12,296 bases of DNA, taken from NCBI GenBank assembly GCA_050116035.1, contig JASFPJ010000077.1, forward strand, positions 1 to 12,296, given 5' to 3'. This document shows positions 1-7,056 of this stretch, one piece after another; positions within the stretch are counted from its first letter, which is position 1; every line of letters starts with the position of its first letter. The notes beneath the pieces were generated by a model. That model was not told the DNA's origin and did no database searches. It was given only the letters and a program-made list of their open reading frames with translations. The translations under genes and the position numbers were made by a program. Source of the DNA: SOIA01 sp050116035. GTDB taxonomy: Bacteria > Acidobacteriota > Aminicenantia > Aminicenantales > Aminicenantaceae.

Positions 1-112
1 TTTCTTGCCGGGATCTAGTCAAAAAACCATTTGCCTTTCCGTCCGAATACCGATGACAATGAGACTTCTACTTCTGGACTGATTTTTCTGATTTGAGCAC
101 ATAAAGTAAGTA

Positions 113-141
113 TTGTTTCTTGGTGTGAGATGGAGTATATT
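113..141 (+). promoter_or_regulatory. Candidate sigma70-like promoter of the M28 peptidase gene
   Basis: TTGTTT (113-118) is followed after 17 bases by TATATT (136-141). The -10 differs from consensus at one position, while the -35 keeps only its TTG. Transcription would start near 148 and give a leader of about 65 bases before the ATG at 212. The same -10 hexamer is used by the better promoter at 3255-3283. The rest of 1-211 holds no supportable gene: all three forward frames have early stops. In an AT-rich stretch this match could arise by chance. Confidence 0.35.
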
Positions 142-211
142 GAATCCTCAAAAAATCCATGCCATCTAAAAATCCAAAGAGTTTTCAAATCTTTTTAAAA
201 GGAGGTAAAGA

Positions 212-2002
212 ATGAGGAAACCTTTGCTTTTTATCATTATTTTCTGCTTGTTAGCTTTCTCATCACTGGTCGGACAACAACAAAAAGCCGAAGAAAAGCC
301 CGACCCGATGAAGAACTTCTCGCTCGTCACAGAAACAAAGCCGGTCCAAGAGAATGTCAAAGTGGGTTTCGACTCCATCACAGGCCAAGACGCTGTCACT
401 TACCTGAAATTCATCTCCTCCGACCTTTTGGAAGGAAGAGACACAGCCAGTGAAGGATACGACATCGCCGCTCTTTATGCGGCATCCCTATTCGAGCTTT
501 GGGGGATCAAACCTGCTGGAGATCCTGAGCGCCCTCGAATGAGCATGCGCATGATGTTTCAACCCTCACAAAAACCTTCAGCTCCCAAAAGAAGCTATTT
601 TCAGAACATCCCCTTTATTGAGACTCTAGGAACTAAGGGGATGGCTGAAGTCCAATGTCAAAAGGGCCAACTGAAAAAGACTAAGACTTTTCAACCGAAC
701 ATGGATTACACCTATTACGCCTCCGAAACTCAAACTCTGACCGCGCCGGTTGTGTTCATTGGCTACGGCATACAAGAATCCTCTCTGAAATTCGATGAGT
801 ACAAAAATATCGATGTCAAGGATAAATTCGTGATGATGCTCTCTGAAACCCCGGGAAAAGACGACCCTGAATCCCCCTTTAACAAAGGAAAGCTCAAAGA
901 AAAATACTATCCCCCGCGCCGACGCATGAGACGAATGGCATCTCCGAAAAACGATTTGGCCAGAGATAAGGGAGCCATAGCCATCCTTATGGTTGAAAAC
1001 GCTCCGAAAGATAACTCTGATGTGCCCCGAAGAGCCCTTGATTCGCAGAGAATCAACGATGAAAGGCCAATATATCCGGTTCCGCGTCGCCGGATTTCTC
1101 TCGCTGAGAACGTAGGACCGTCCATGCCCTGGGAATCAATCTCGACAATCCGGATCTCCAGGAAAATGGCCGATGACATTCTCGGAATGGTGGGCCAGGA
1201 TGTCGAGACTCTCAAAGGTAAAATCGAGAAGACACTCAAGAGCCATTCCATGGCGCTGCCAGGGGTGTCCTTCACTGTTAAAACTGAAGTCGAGACCAAA
1301 CTGGTCAACAGCATGAATGTCCTGGGATACATCGAAGGCTCAGATCCCGAGTTAAAAAAAGAAGCGATCGTGATCGGCGCTCACCTCGATCACCTGGGGC
1401 GGAGAGGAGACTACATCTTTAACGGCGCTGACGATGACGGCTCTGGATCTGTCGGAGTGATGGAGATCGCCCAAGCCTTTGCCAAAAATCCTGTCAAGCC
1501 CAAAAGGTCGATCGTGTTCGCTCTTTGGACAGGTGAAGAAAAGGGACTCTTAGGTTCAAGGTATTATGTGGCCAATTCTTTCATGAAAACCGCTGCTAAC
1601 CTGAATCTGGATATGATCAGCCGGGTCTACGAGAAAGAGCGTCTGGCCATGATGGCCAGAAGATGGGGTGCCGAGATTGGAAAAGAGGTATTGAAAAAAA
1701 TCGATGCTAAAAAATACGTAAATCTTTCCTATGATGCTCATACTCCTGATATTGGAAAAATCATGAGGGAAAACAATAACCATGTGGGCCTCCACATGCA
1801 TCTTCAGGAACAAGAAGAAGCCTCAGGAGGAAGCGACCATGCACCCTTTGCCAGGGCAAAGATTCCCTGGGCCTTTTTCATAGCCGCCATGACCGAAGAC
1901 TATCACCAACCCAGTGATACAGTGGATAAAGTCAGCCCAGATTTGATGGAAAAAATCATTAGACTGACTTATCTGGCTGCGTTCGATTTGGCAGATAGAT
2001 AA
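212..2002 (+). CDS. Secreted M28-family zinc aminopeptidase with PA domain
   Basis: A 596-residue exported metallopeptidase expected to remove N-terminal residues from peptides outside the cytoplasm. Residues 1-21 form a Sec signal peptide (MRK, then a hydrophobic stretch, likely cleaved just before QQQ). Residues about 175-340 resemble a protease-associated domain, with a basic, low-complexity insert near 232-242. The M28 catalytic domain fills about 365-596. By family knowledge the two-zinc site would be H391 and D393 (AHLDH), D407 (NGADDDGSG), E442 as general base with E443 (WTGEEKG), D467 (LNLDM), and H565 (DYHQPSD); SDHAPF at 541-546 is also typical. The start is set by AAGGAGG at 199-205, six bases before the ATG. 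The natural substrate is unknown; aminopeptidase versus carboxypeptidase action cannot be decided from sequence. The family call is firm. Confidence 0.93.
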   Translation: MRKPLLFIIIFCLLAFSSLVGQQQKAEEKPDPMKNFSLVTETKPVQENVKVGFDSITGQDAVTYLKFISSDLLEGRDTASEGYDIAALYAASLFELWGIKPAGDPERPRMSMRMMFQPSQKPSAPKRSYFQNIPFIETLGTKGMAEVQCQKGQLKKTKTFQPNMDYTYYASETQTLTAPVVFIGYGIQESSLKFDEYKNIDVKDKFVMMLSETPGKDDPESPFNKGKLKEKYYPPRRRMRRMASPKNDLARDKGAIAILMVENAPKDNSDVPRRALDSQRINDERPIYPVPRRRISLAENVGPSMPWESISTIRISRKMADDILGMVGQDVETLKGKIEKTLKSHSMALPGVSFTVKTEVETKLVNSMNVLGYIEGSDPELKKEAIVIGAHLDHLGRRGDYIFNGADDDGSGSVGVMEIAQAFAKNPVKPKRSIVFALWTGEEKGLLGSRYYVANSFMKTAANLNLDMISRVYEKERLAMMARRWGAEIGKEVLKKIDAKKYVNLSYDAHTPDIGKIMRENNNHVGLHMHLQEQEEASGGSDHAPFARAKIPWAFFIAAMTEDYHQPSDTVDKVSPDLMEKIIRLTYLAAFDLADR

Positions 2003-2011
2003 TTCAGCAAT

Positions 2012-2100
2012 CTGTATATGTGATATTTCTATCATAAGATTACAGACGTCTGAAAATGGAATAAAATCTTTTTTGTCTGTTCTGACAGAAAAGTAAAGAT
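2012..2100. repeat. Cluster of inverted repeats between M28 and MBL genes
   Basis: Three structures crowd this 113-base gap. First, CTGTA (2012-2016) pairs with TACAG (2041-2045) around an inner TGATA-TTTC-TATCA hairpin (2021-2034). Second, CAGACGTCTG (2043-2052) is a perfect ten-base palindrome. Third, TCTGT-TCTG-ACAGA (2076-2089) sits inside a longer imperfect T-rich/A-rich inverted repeat (about 2066-2100) that ends just before the next ribosome binding site. None is a textbook terminator, because no GC-rich stem is followed directly by a T run. They could be an operator, an mRNA-stabilising element or chance pairing in AT-rich DNA. Confidence 0.35.
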
Positions 2101-2115
2101 TTAGGAGGATTTATT

Positions 2116-2982
2116 ATGAGACAGAAAGGCAAACTCATCCTCATGCTGTTTTTTTCTATCTTAATCGTCTCCGCATCTTCATTCGCTCAACAGAGAGAAA
2201 CCCCGCCAGTCAAACTTGACAAACTCTCGGATAGATTATTCCAAATACTCGAAGGCCGCGGCGCGAACGGAGGTGTGTACATCGGCGACAATGGAGTCCT
2301 GGTTATCGATGCCAAGATGAATGAAGAATCAGTAAAACAGACACTCGCAGAAATCAAAAAAGTCACAGATAAACCGATCAAATACCTGGTCAACACACAC
2401 AGTGACGGAGACCATGTTTACGGGAACAGATTTTTTCCAGAGACTGTAACGATTGTCGCTCATGAAAACTGCCGGGAAGAATTCTTTCATCCACGGCGAG
2501 ACGGAAAGCCATCGGAATGGAACAACCCTGAACTGGCACCCTTCATCCCCTCAGTCACCTATCATGATAAGATGGACATCTACCTGGGATCGAAGAAAGT
2601 CGAGCTGTGGTATTTTGGCATCGGCCACACCACAGGAGACACGGTTGTCTATTTCCCGGAAGAAAAAACAGCTTTTCTCGGAGACCAGATATTCATGGGC
2701 CGGCCCCAGCTTATTCATTCTTACAAGGGTGGGAACTCTTTCGAGTACGTGAAAACGCTCACAAAAACGCTCGAGACGCTTGATGCAGAGAAATTCTGCA
2801 GCGGACACAGTGATCCGATAGACCGGAACGCTGTCAAACATCACATCGAAGAGATGAAAAAAATCCAGGCAAAAGTTAAAACCTTAGTTAAACAGGGAAA
2901 AAACCTGGAAGAGGTGAAACAAGAATTCGAAGAGAATCATGCCAGGTTAGTCGAATCCATTTTTAACGAAATCAAAAAATAA
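2116..2982 (+). CDS. Secreted metallo-beta-lactamase-fold hydrolase
   Basis: A 288-residue MBL-fold protein. Residues 1-24 are a Sec signal peptide (basic MRQKGK, hydrophobic core, likely cut after SSFA), placing it in the periplasm or outside. The metal site is visible in order: H95-S-D97-G-D99-H100, H171 (GHTTGD), D190 (FLGDQ) and H231 (SGHSDP). The second histidine of the usual HxHxDH motif is aspartate here, a variant I recall in other MBL hydrolases of this broad group. A charged, probably helical tail follows from about 240. The start is fixed by AGGAGG at 2103-2108, seven bases before the ATG. Beta-lactamase, lactonase or thioesterase-like activities are all possible and the substrate cannot be named. 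Its last 11 codons recur as a degenerate copy at 6875-6910. Confidence 0.9.
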   Translation: MRQKGKLILMLFFSILIVSASSFAQQRETPPVKLDKLSDRLFQILEGRGANGGVYIGDNGVLVIDAKMNEESVKQTLAEIKKVTDKPIKYLVNTHSDGDHVYGNRFFPETVTIVAHENCREEFFHPRRDGKPSEWNNPELAPFIPSVTYHDKMDIYLGSKKVELWYFGIGHTTGDTVVYFPEEKTAFLGDQIFMGRPQLIHSYKGGNSFEYVKTLTKTLETLDAEKFCSGHSDPIDRNAVKHHIEEMKKIQAKVKTLVKQGKNLEEVKQEFEENHARLVESIFNEIKK

Positions 2983-3036
2983 CCACCGTCAAAATAAAAA
3001 AGAGGAAATCTAAAACAGCCCCAAGCAATGCTCCAG

Positions 3037-3063
3037 CTCTTATTTAAAGAGACATCATTTTTT
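3037..3063 (+). terminator. Weak possible terminator after the MBL gene
   Basis: CTCTT (3037-3041) pairs with AAGAG (3047-3051) across a five-base loop, and a run of six T follows at 3058-3063. The stem is short and the T run starts six bases after it, so this is a poor intrinsic terminator. It is listed because it is the only candidate between the MBL gene and the next promoter. Confidence 0.25.
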
Positions 3064-3254
3064 AAGTAAATCTAAACACAAAAACCGGGTCTTATTGACT
3101 TAGATTTCTCGCTCAATAATAACTCATACTCCCTCTTATCGCTGACTGAATGTTTAAGGCTTCCCGGACATAATAAAAGATATTCTTCTTACTCGCTAAA
3201 TGCAATGGAGTGAATGTGTTTCTTTATCCATTTTCTATTCGGAAAACGACTAAT

Positions 3255-3283
3255 TTGGGAAAAACCACTGCCTATGCTATATT
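3255..3283 (+). promoter_or_regulatory. Sigma70-like promoter of the radical SAM/GMC operon
   Basis: TTGGGA (3255-3260) and TATATT (3278-3283) are separated by exactly 17 bases, matching consensus at four and five of six positions. Transcription would begin near 3290, leaving a leader of about 55 bases before the GTG start at 3345. No operator-like repeat was recognised within it. Confidence 0.55.
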
Positions 3284-3344
3284 ATTATGTTATGCCAGAC
3301 AGATGTCCTGATTTTATGGCTGCCGTTTTAAGGAAGAAGAAGCC

Positions 3345-4538
3345 GTGGCGAAGAGCAAAAATAGAATTGAATTAGTTAAAGCTTTACTCTCCAATCCTCA
3401 GACCCTCAAAACAAAATTTTCGATCAACTGGTTTCTCCTCCAATATCTCAGAAAGTTCAATCCGAGAAAAGTAGGCCCCAATCTCCTGCTCCACTCCCAT
3501 CTGCCTCCCATAAATAGCAAGGCCTACACTCGTTTCATCAACGAACATCTTCTGGCAAAAACAGACGGCCCCTCCCATGCCCAGATAGCATTGACCAATG
3601 CCTGTCCTCAGAATTGCGAGTATTGCTACAACAAGGATAGAAAAGGCAAAGTGATGGACACGACCATTATAAAAAAAGTTATTCAGGAACTTAAAGAAAC
3701 GGGAGTCTTCTGGCTGGGTTTTACAGGCGGGGAGCCTCTCCTGCAAAAGGATATCGTAGAAATCACAGAGAGCGTCGGGGATGACTGCGCGGTCAAACTG
3801 TTCACCACAGGCTGTACTCTTAATCGACAGCTCGCTCAAGACTTAAGGGATGCAGGCCTATTTTCGGTCTCTGTTAGCCTCGATCACTGGAAACAAGAGG
3901 TGCACGACAAAGTAAGAAGGTACGCTGGAGCTTTCCAGACCGCTCTTAAGGCGATAGATATTTTTAAAAACTTGGGTGATGTGGATGTGGGAGTCTCTGC
4001 TGTTCTATCCAAGGAAATGATAAAAAAGGGCGAAGTCGAGGAGTTTCTGGAGTACCTGATCGGATTGGACATCCATGAAGCCTGGCTGAGCGAATGCAAA
4101 CCATCGGTTCAAGATTTCTGGACTGATGATCAGGTTATCACCGAGCAGGAAAGGCTCGAACTAGTGGAGCTTCAAGACCGTTACAACAGAGAAAGGAAAA
4201 TTACGGTCAATTATCTGGCACATTTTGAAGGAAAAGAGCAATTCGGCTGCAACGCCGGGCATAAGATGGTGTATATCGATCCCTTTGGTGAGGTCAATCC
4301 CTGTGTCTTCATCCCGATGACCTTCGGCAACGTCAGGAAAGAATCCATCAAGAAGATATTCAAAGAAATGAAATCATACTTTCCCTCTGAAGACAGGTGT
4401 TTCATCAACAAAAACTACAAGCTCATCCAGAAATACTTTAGAGGAACCGCTCCTCTTGGGATTCAAGAGTCCGTCAAGGTAGTGGAAGAAGCCTGTTTTG
4501 GTCCGCGTTCGAGATTTTTTCAGCTTTATTATAAATAG
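3345..4538 (+). CDS. Radical SAM protein with SPASM/twitch-like C-terminal region
   Basis: A 397-residue cytoplasmic radical SAM enzyme. The SAM-binding 4Fe-4S motif is C87-PQN-C91-EY-C94 (CX3CX2C), followed by the GGE motif at 128-130 (FTGGEPLL). In the C-terminal part, C302-X12-G315-X4-C320 matches the opening of a SPASM/twitch auxiliary cluster site, and C352 and C384 could supply further ligands. Such proteins modify peptides or build cofactors by radical chemistry; the substrate here is unknown. Residues 1-75 form an uncharacterised basic N-terminal extension. The start is GTG: an in-frame stop lies at 3309-3311, no ATG occurs between it and 3345, and AAGGAAG lies just upstream. It is the first gene of a four-gene operon, 18 bases before the next gene, so it probably shares a pathway with the membrane protein and the GMC flavoprotein. 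Confidence 0.9.
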   Translation: MAKSKNRIELVKALLSNPQTLKTKFSINWFLLQYLRKFNPRKVGPNLLLHSHLPPINSKAYTRFINEHLLAKTDGPSHAQIALTNACPQNCEYCYNKDRKGKVMDTTIIKKVIQELKETGVFWLGFTGGEPLLQKDIVEITESVGDDCAVKLFTTGCTLNRQLAQDLRDAGLFSVSVSLDHWKQEVHDKVRRYAGAFQTALKAIDIFKNLGDVDVGVSAVLSKEMIKKGEVEEFLEYLIGLDIHEAWLSECKPSVQDFWTDDQVITEQERLELVELQDRYNRERKITVNYLAHFEGKEQFGCNAGHKMVYIDPFGEVNPCVFIPMTFGNVRKESIKKIFKEMKSYFPSEDRCFINKNYKLIQKYFRGTAPLGIQESVKVVEEACFGPRSRFFQLYYK

Positions 4539-4556
4539 CAAAAACGGATGTGAGTA

Positions 4557-4988
4557 ATGAGCAATAAGACCGAGGAGACTTTCTTAAGACTGTATAGAAT
4601 CACCAGTCTAATACTTTCCATCATCTTTATAACCGTAGGTTTTCTCTTTCTCCTTATACCTGGAAAAGTTTTGAGTTTCTTCAATACAGTATCAGGCGAC
4701 CTTGGGTTCTCGCTTTCTCCAGTGGATAGCATCGATTTCTATATTGTCCTGGCTGTTGCCTATATGTACCTGGCAGCCTTACTCGCTTTCCTGATGTGGA
4801 GACATCCGGAAAACCGCCATTTTCCCCTGTTGCTGGCCCACGGGAAAATTGCTAGCTCCCTCCTTTCCATCCTTCTTTTTACCATCCGTTGGCCCTATCT
4901 CATTTTCCTTGTCAATTTCGTGGTAGACGGCCTGATAGGCGTTGTCGCCCTGATGTTCTCCAGCAAAATTAAGCGAACTGCCAAATGA
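4557..4988 (+). CDS. Small four-helix membrane protein, unknown function
   Basis: A 143-residue protein that I do not assign to a named family. It shows four hydrophobic segments at about residues 16-38, 59-80, 88-110 and 113-134, with charged N- and C-terminal tails (SNKTEE at the start, KIKRTAK at the end), so it is an inner-membrane protein. No enzyme motif, haem-binding histidine pair or cysteine pair is evident; the only histidines are H83, H88 and H95. Only a weak GTGAG precedes the ATG, two bases away, so translation is probably helped by ribosomes finishing the radical SAM gene 18 bases upstream. Its last four bases overlap the next gene (ATGA). Its position suggests it anchors the pathway or handles a lipid-soluble substrate, but that is inference. 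Confidence 0.75.
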   Translation: MSNKTEETFLRLYRITSLILSIIFITVGFLFLLIPGKVLSFFNTVSGDLGFSLSPVDSIDFYIVLAVAYMYLAALLAFLMWRHPENRHFPLLLAHGKIASSLLSILLFTIRWPYLIFLVNFVVDGLIGVVALMFSSKIKRTAK

Positions 4989-5533
4989 ACCTTAGACTGT
5001 TAGCTTTTAAAATCTATATTCCTTCATTCATTAAGAAGAAGAAACTGGAACAGTTGTTCATTCTTGTGGCAGACGCCTTTGGAAAATTGCCCCCTCCGAT
5101 AAAGGGATTTTCTTACAAGGAGCGCTTGAAAGCTTTTGCTCTTTACACATCCAAAGAGGCAGAAACGCGAATACAGGCAGGACAGAATCTGGAAATAATA
5201 AAAAAAAGACTTTATAAAAATGCATACATACTTGGCCAAAAAATCAGGAAGGACTTTAGAATCCGCAACCCAAGAGAAGTCATGGAAATGAGCAGTATTT
5301 TGTATCAAATCCTGGGGATTGATTTCGAAGGTGATACGAGCGGCGAAGTGACCATAAAGAAATGCTTTTTCAGCGATTATTATTCTCAACAAGTTTGCCA
5401 AATTATTTCCTCTCTGGATGAAGGGGTGGCGGCTGGATTATCAGGAGGAGGAAATTTGAGCTTCTCAGGAAGAATCACAGAAGGAAAAGACTGCTGCAGA
5501 GCGCGGTTGGCCATGCCGGAGGAAAAGTCATGA
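4985..5533 (+). CDS. Cysteine-bearing protein resembling ATC hydrolase family
   Basis: A 182-residue soluble protein. The first 110 residues are helical and lysine-rich with no motif I recognise. The last 60 carry C127-X10-C138, then an EG-x-x-x-GL stretch (146-152) and G167-K-D-C170-C171. This spacing of CxFx...C...G...C resembles my recollection of the C-terminal half of the L-2-amino-thiazoline-4-carboxylic acid hydrolase-like family (PF14196), whose members are mostly uncharacterised. The match rests on pattern memory only. A metal- or Fe-S-binding V4R-like sensor or scaffold is the main alternative. The gene overlaps both neighbours by ATGA (4985-4988 and 5530-5533), so it is translationally coupled and probably made in step with the GMC oxidoreductase. 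It has no signal peptide and no clear ribosome binding site of its own. Confidence 0.7.
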   Translation: MNLRLLAFKIYIPSFIKKKKLEQLFILVADAFGKLPPPIKGFSYKERLKAFALYTSKEAETRIQAGQNLEIIKKRLYKNAYILGQKIRKDFRIRNPREVMEMSSILYQILGIDFEGDTSGEVTIKKCFFSDYYSQQVCQIISSLDEGVAAGLSGGGNLSFSGRITEGKDCCRARLAMPEEKS

Positions 5534-6819
5534 AAAAGGCCATTGTGGTCGGAAGCGGAGCAGGCGGAGCCACTGTTTCGAAAGAACTGCAAGGTCATTT
5601 TGAAGTGACTGTATTAGAGGCCGGAAAAAAGTTCCAGCCTTTCTCTCTAGATCTTTTGGTGCCCGAAAAGCTTAAGAAGATAGGCCTGCTGTTCGATGAG
5701 AGGCTGATTCAACTCATATTCCCCATAACAAAAATTAAAAAATGTGATGACCGAATGATTCTGGTCAATGGTATCGGATATGGAGGGACGACGACTATCA
5801 GCACCGGAAATGCCCTCAGAAAGGATGAAAATCTGAAGAAAATAGGGATTGATCTGGATGATGAATTCGAAGAGATCTATCATGAGATTCCTGTAACCAC
5901 AGATCATTACAGACTTTGGCGCAATCCAACACAACAGCTTTTTAAAATCAGTCAGGAAATGGACCTTGATCCCAACCCTACACCTAAAATGGGAAACTAT
6001 GAGCGATGTCGAAGCTGCGGGAGATGTGTGCTGGGATGCCCTCATGGAGTGAAATGGGATAGCCGGAGTTTTTTATTGACGGCAATGGATAAAGGGGCCC
6101 GGTTGATGTCGAGATGCAAAGTTGAAGAAGTGGTCATAGAGGGGAATGAGGCAAGAGGTGTTCTAGCAAGACACAGGGGACGCAGGAAATTTTTCCCGGC
6201 AGACCTTGTTATCCTTGCCGCAGGAGGACTTGGAACCCCTGTGATCCTCAAGAATTCCGGAATCGATTGCGAGCCAAACCTTTTCGTGGACCCAGTCCTG
6301 TGTGTGGCAGTTGAGTGGAAAGGGAGCCATCAAAATCAAGAAATCCCCATGCCTTTTGTCGTCCAGAGAGAGCATTTTATCCTGTCTCCTTATTTTGATC
6401 ACCTGAGTTTCATTTTCAACAAACACTGGAATCATCCCCCTCAGAATATCCTGAGCATGATGATTAAACTGGCTGATAACAATATCGGAGACATTTCAAA
6501 AAGAAAGGTTAAAAAAAGTCTTACTGACCAGGATAAAGAACGGCTGGAGGAGGCAGTTTCAATCTGTAAAGAGATTCTGCTTCGCCAGGGGGCCAAAAAA
6601 GAAAATATGTTCTTAGGAACGATAAATGCAGGGCATCCGGGAGGGATGCTGCCGCTGAGTGAAAAGGAGGCCAGAAGTGTCCACAATCCAAGGCTTCCTG
6701 AAAATCTTTATGTCGCTGATGCCACTTTGCTACCAAAATCTTTAGGCAATCCCCCTATCTTCACCATCATCGCGTTGGCTAAACGCGTGAGCAAAGTGTG
6801 TGCTAATCTCAGGGCATAA
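5530..6819 (+). CDS. GMC-type FAD oxidoreductase with 4Fe-4S-like cysteine motif
   Basis: A 429-residue flavoprotein of the glucose-methanol-choline superfamily, shorter than the usual 500-600 residues. The FAD-binding dinucleotide fold starts at residue 4 (G8-x-G10-x-x-G13), with E30 placed to bind the adenosine ribose. A second FAD segment (YGGTTTISTGNALR) is at 84-97. C160, C163, C166 and C170-P (CX2CX2CX3CP) form a ferredoxin-like motif that probably holds a 4Fe-4S cluster, as in some other GMC relatives. ATG-type FAD contacts (ILAAGGLGTP) lie at 228-237. The C-terminal GMC signature has H369 and N407, the likely catalytic pair, with NLYVADATLLPKSLGNPP at 392-409. It probably oxidises an alcohol or a related group and passes electrons through the cluster. 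CGGAGGA at 5517-5523 sets the start. It is the last gene of the operon. Confidence 0.92.
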   Translation: MKKAIVVGSGAGGATVSKELQGHFEVTVLEAGKKFQPFSLDLLVPEKLKKIGLLFDERLIQLIFPITKIKKCDDRMILVNGIGYGGTTTISTGNALRKDENLKKIGIDLDDEFEEIYHEIPVTTDHYRLWRNPTQQLFKISQEMDLDPNPTPKMGNYERCRSCGRCVLGCPHGVKWDSRSFLLTAMDKGARLMSRCKVEEVVIEGNEARGVLARHRGRRKFFPADLVILAAGGLGTPVILKNSGIDCEPNLFVDPVLCVAVEWKGSHQNQEIPMPFVVQREHFILSPYFDHLSFIFNKHWNHPPQNILSMMIKLADNNIGDISKRKVKKSLTDQDKERLEEAVSICKEILLRQGAKKENMFLGTINAGHPGGMLPLSEKEARSVHNPRLPENLYVADATLLPKSLGNPPIFTIIALAKRVSKVCANLRA

Positions 6820-6847
6820 TTATAGAATAATCATCCAGATCCCAGCC

Positions 6848-6910
6848 AATTCCCAAGAGCAGATTCTTAAAAACCTTGTAGAAGCCATCTTTAACGAAAT
6901 CAAAAACTGA
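6848..6910 (+). pseudogene. Degenerate 3' remnant of an MBL-hydrolase gene copy
   Basis: Reading in frame from 6848, this stretch encodes NSQEQILKN, then LVEAIFNEIKN and a TGA stop at 6908-6910. The final 11 residues match the C-terminus of the upstream MBL protein (LVESIFNEIKK, stop at 2980-2982) at 9 of 11 positions. At DNA level 29 of 36 bases agree (6875-6910 against 2947-2982), including 17 identical bases in a row (6890-6906 and 2962-2978). Orientation, frame and stop position all coincide. It has no start, signal peptide or catalytic motif, so it is not a working gene. It is either the tail of a lost paralogue or one arm of a repeat flanking the operon; the alignment is too short to choose. 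Confidence 0.45.
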
Positions 6911-7056
6911 CATAAACGAATCAAATAATATGCAATTACACATGAAGTGAAGCAACATTAAAGCGAATCACACAGAGAATAGATTACCACGCTCTTCGGA
7001 CTTAAAATAACATTGCGGAAACATCAATTGCGCTGCTGACAGTGGAAATCATTCTA

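Larger units (their letters stand above)
2983..3344. other. Intergenic region, no gene seen
   Basis: These 362 AT-rich bases lie between the MBL gene and the radical SAM operon. They contain a weak possible terminator (3037-3063), an eight-base perfect inverted repeat AAATCTAA/TTAGATTT (3068-3075 and 3100-3107, loop 24), a direct repeat of AAATCTAAA (3006 and 3068), and the operon promoter (3255-3283). Short frames from ATG codons at 3287 (14 codons) and 3292 (27 codons, running into the next gene) have no ribosome binding site. I see no tRNA, riboswitch or transposon end. Confidence 0.6.

Noticed and set aside
1..165. Tail of an upstream gene at the left window edge
   Set aside because: All three forward frames stop within the first 90 bases and none gives a recognisable protein end, so no partial gene can be supported.
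907..1332. 141-codon minus-strand frame inside the M28 peptidase gene
   Set aside because: It lies wholly within a well-supported gene on the other strand, has no recognisable domain and no neighbouring operon; it is a shadow frame.
3287..3376. Possible short precursor peptides (14 codons from 3287, 27 codons from 3292) before the radical SAM gene
   Set aside because: Neither has a ribosome binding site; the first begins at or before the predicted transcript start and the second runs into the radical SAM gene. Nothing resembles a known RiPP or mycofactocin precursor.
3384..3839. 151-codon minus-strand frame inside the radical SAM gene
   Set aside because: It is antisense to the CX3CX2C-containing coding region and shows no protein motif.
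3345..6819. Calling the middle operon a mycofactocin or PQQ cluster
   Set aside because: No MftA/PqqA precursor, MftB/PqqD chaperone, MftD/E/F or other pathway genes are present, and the SPASM motif is incomplete.
2947..6910. Treating the flanking repeat as attL/attR of an integrative element
   Set aside because: The copies differ at 7 of 36 bases and no integrase, transposase or mobility gene lies between them.
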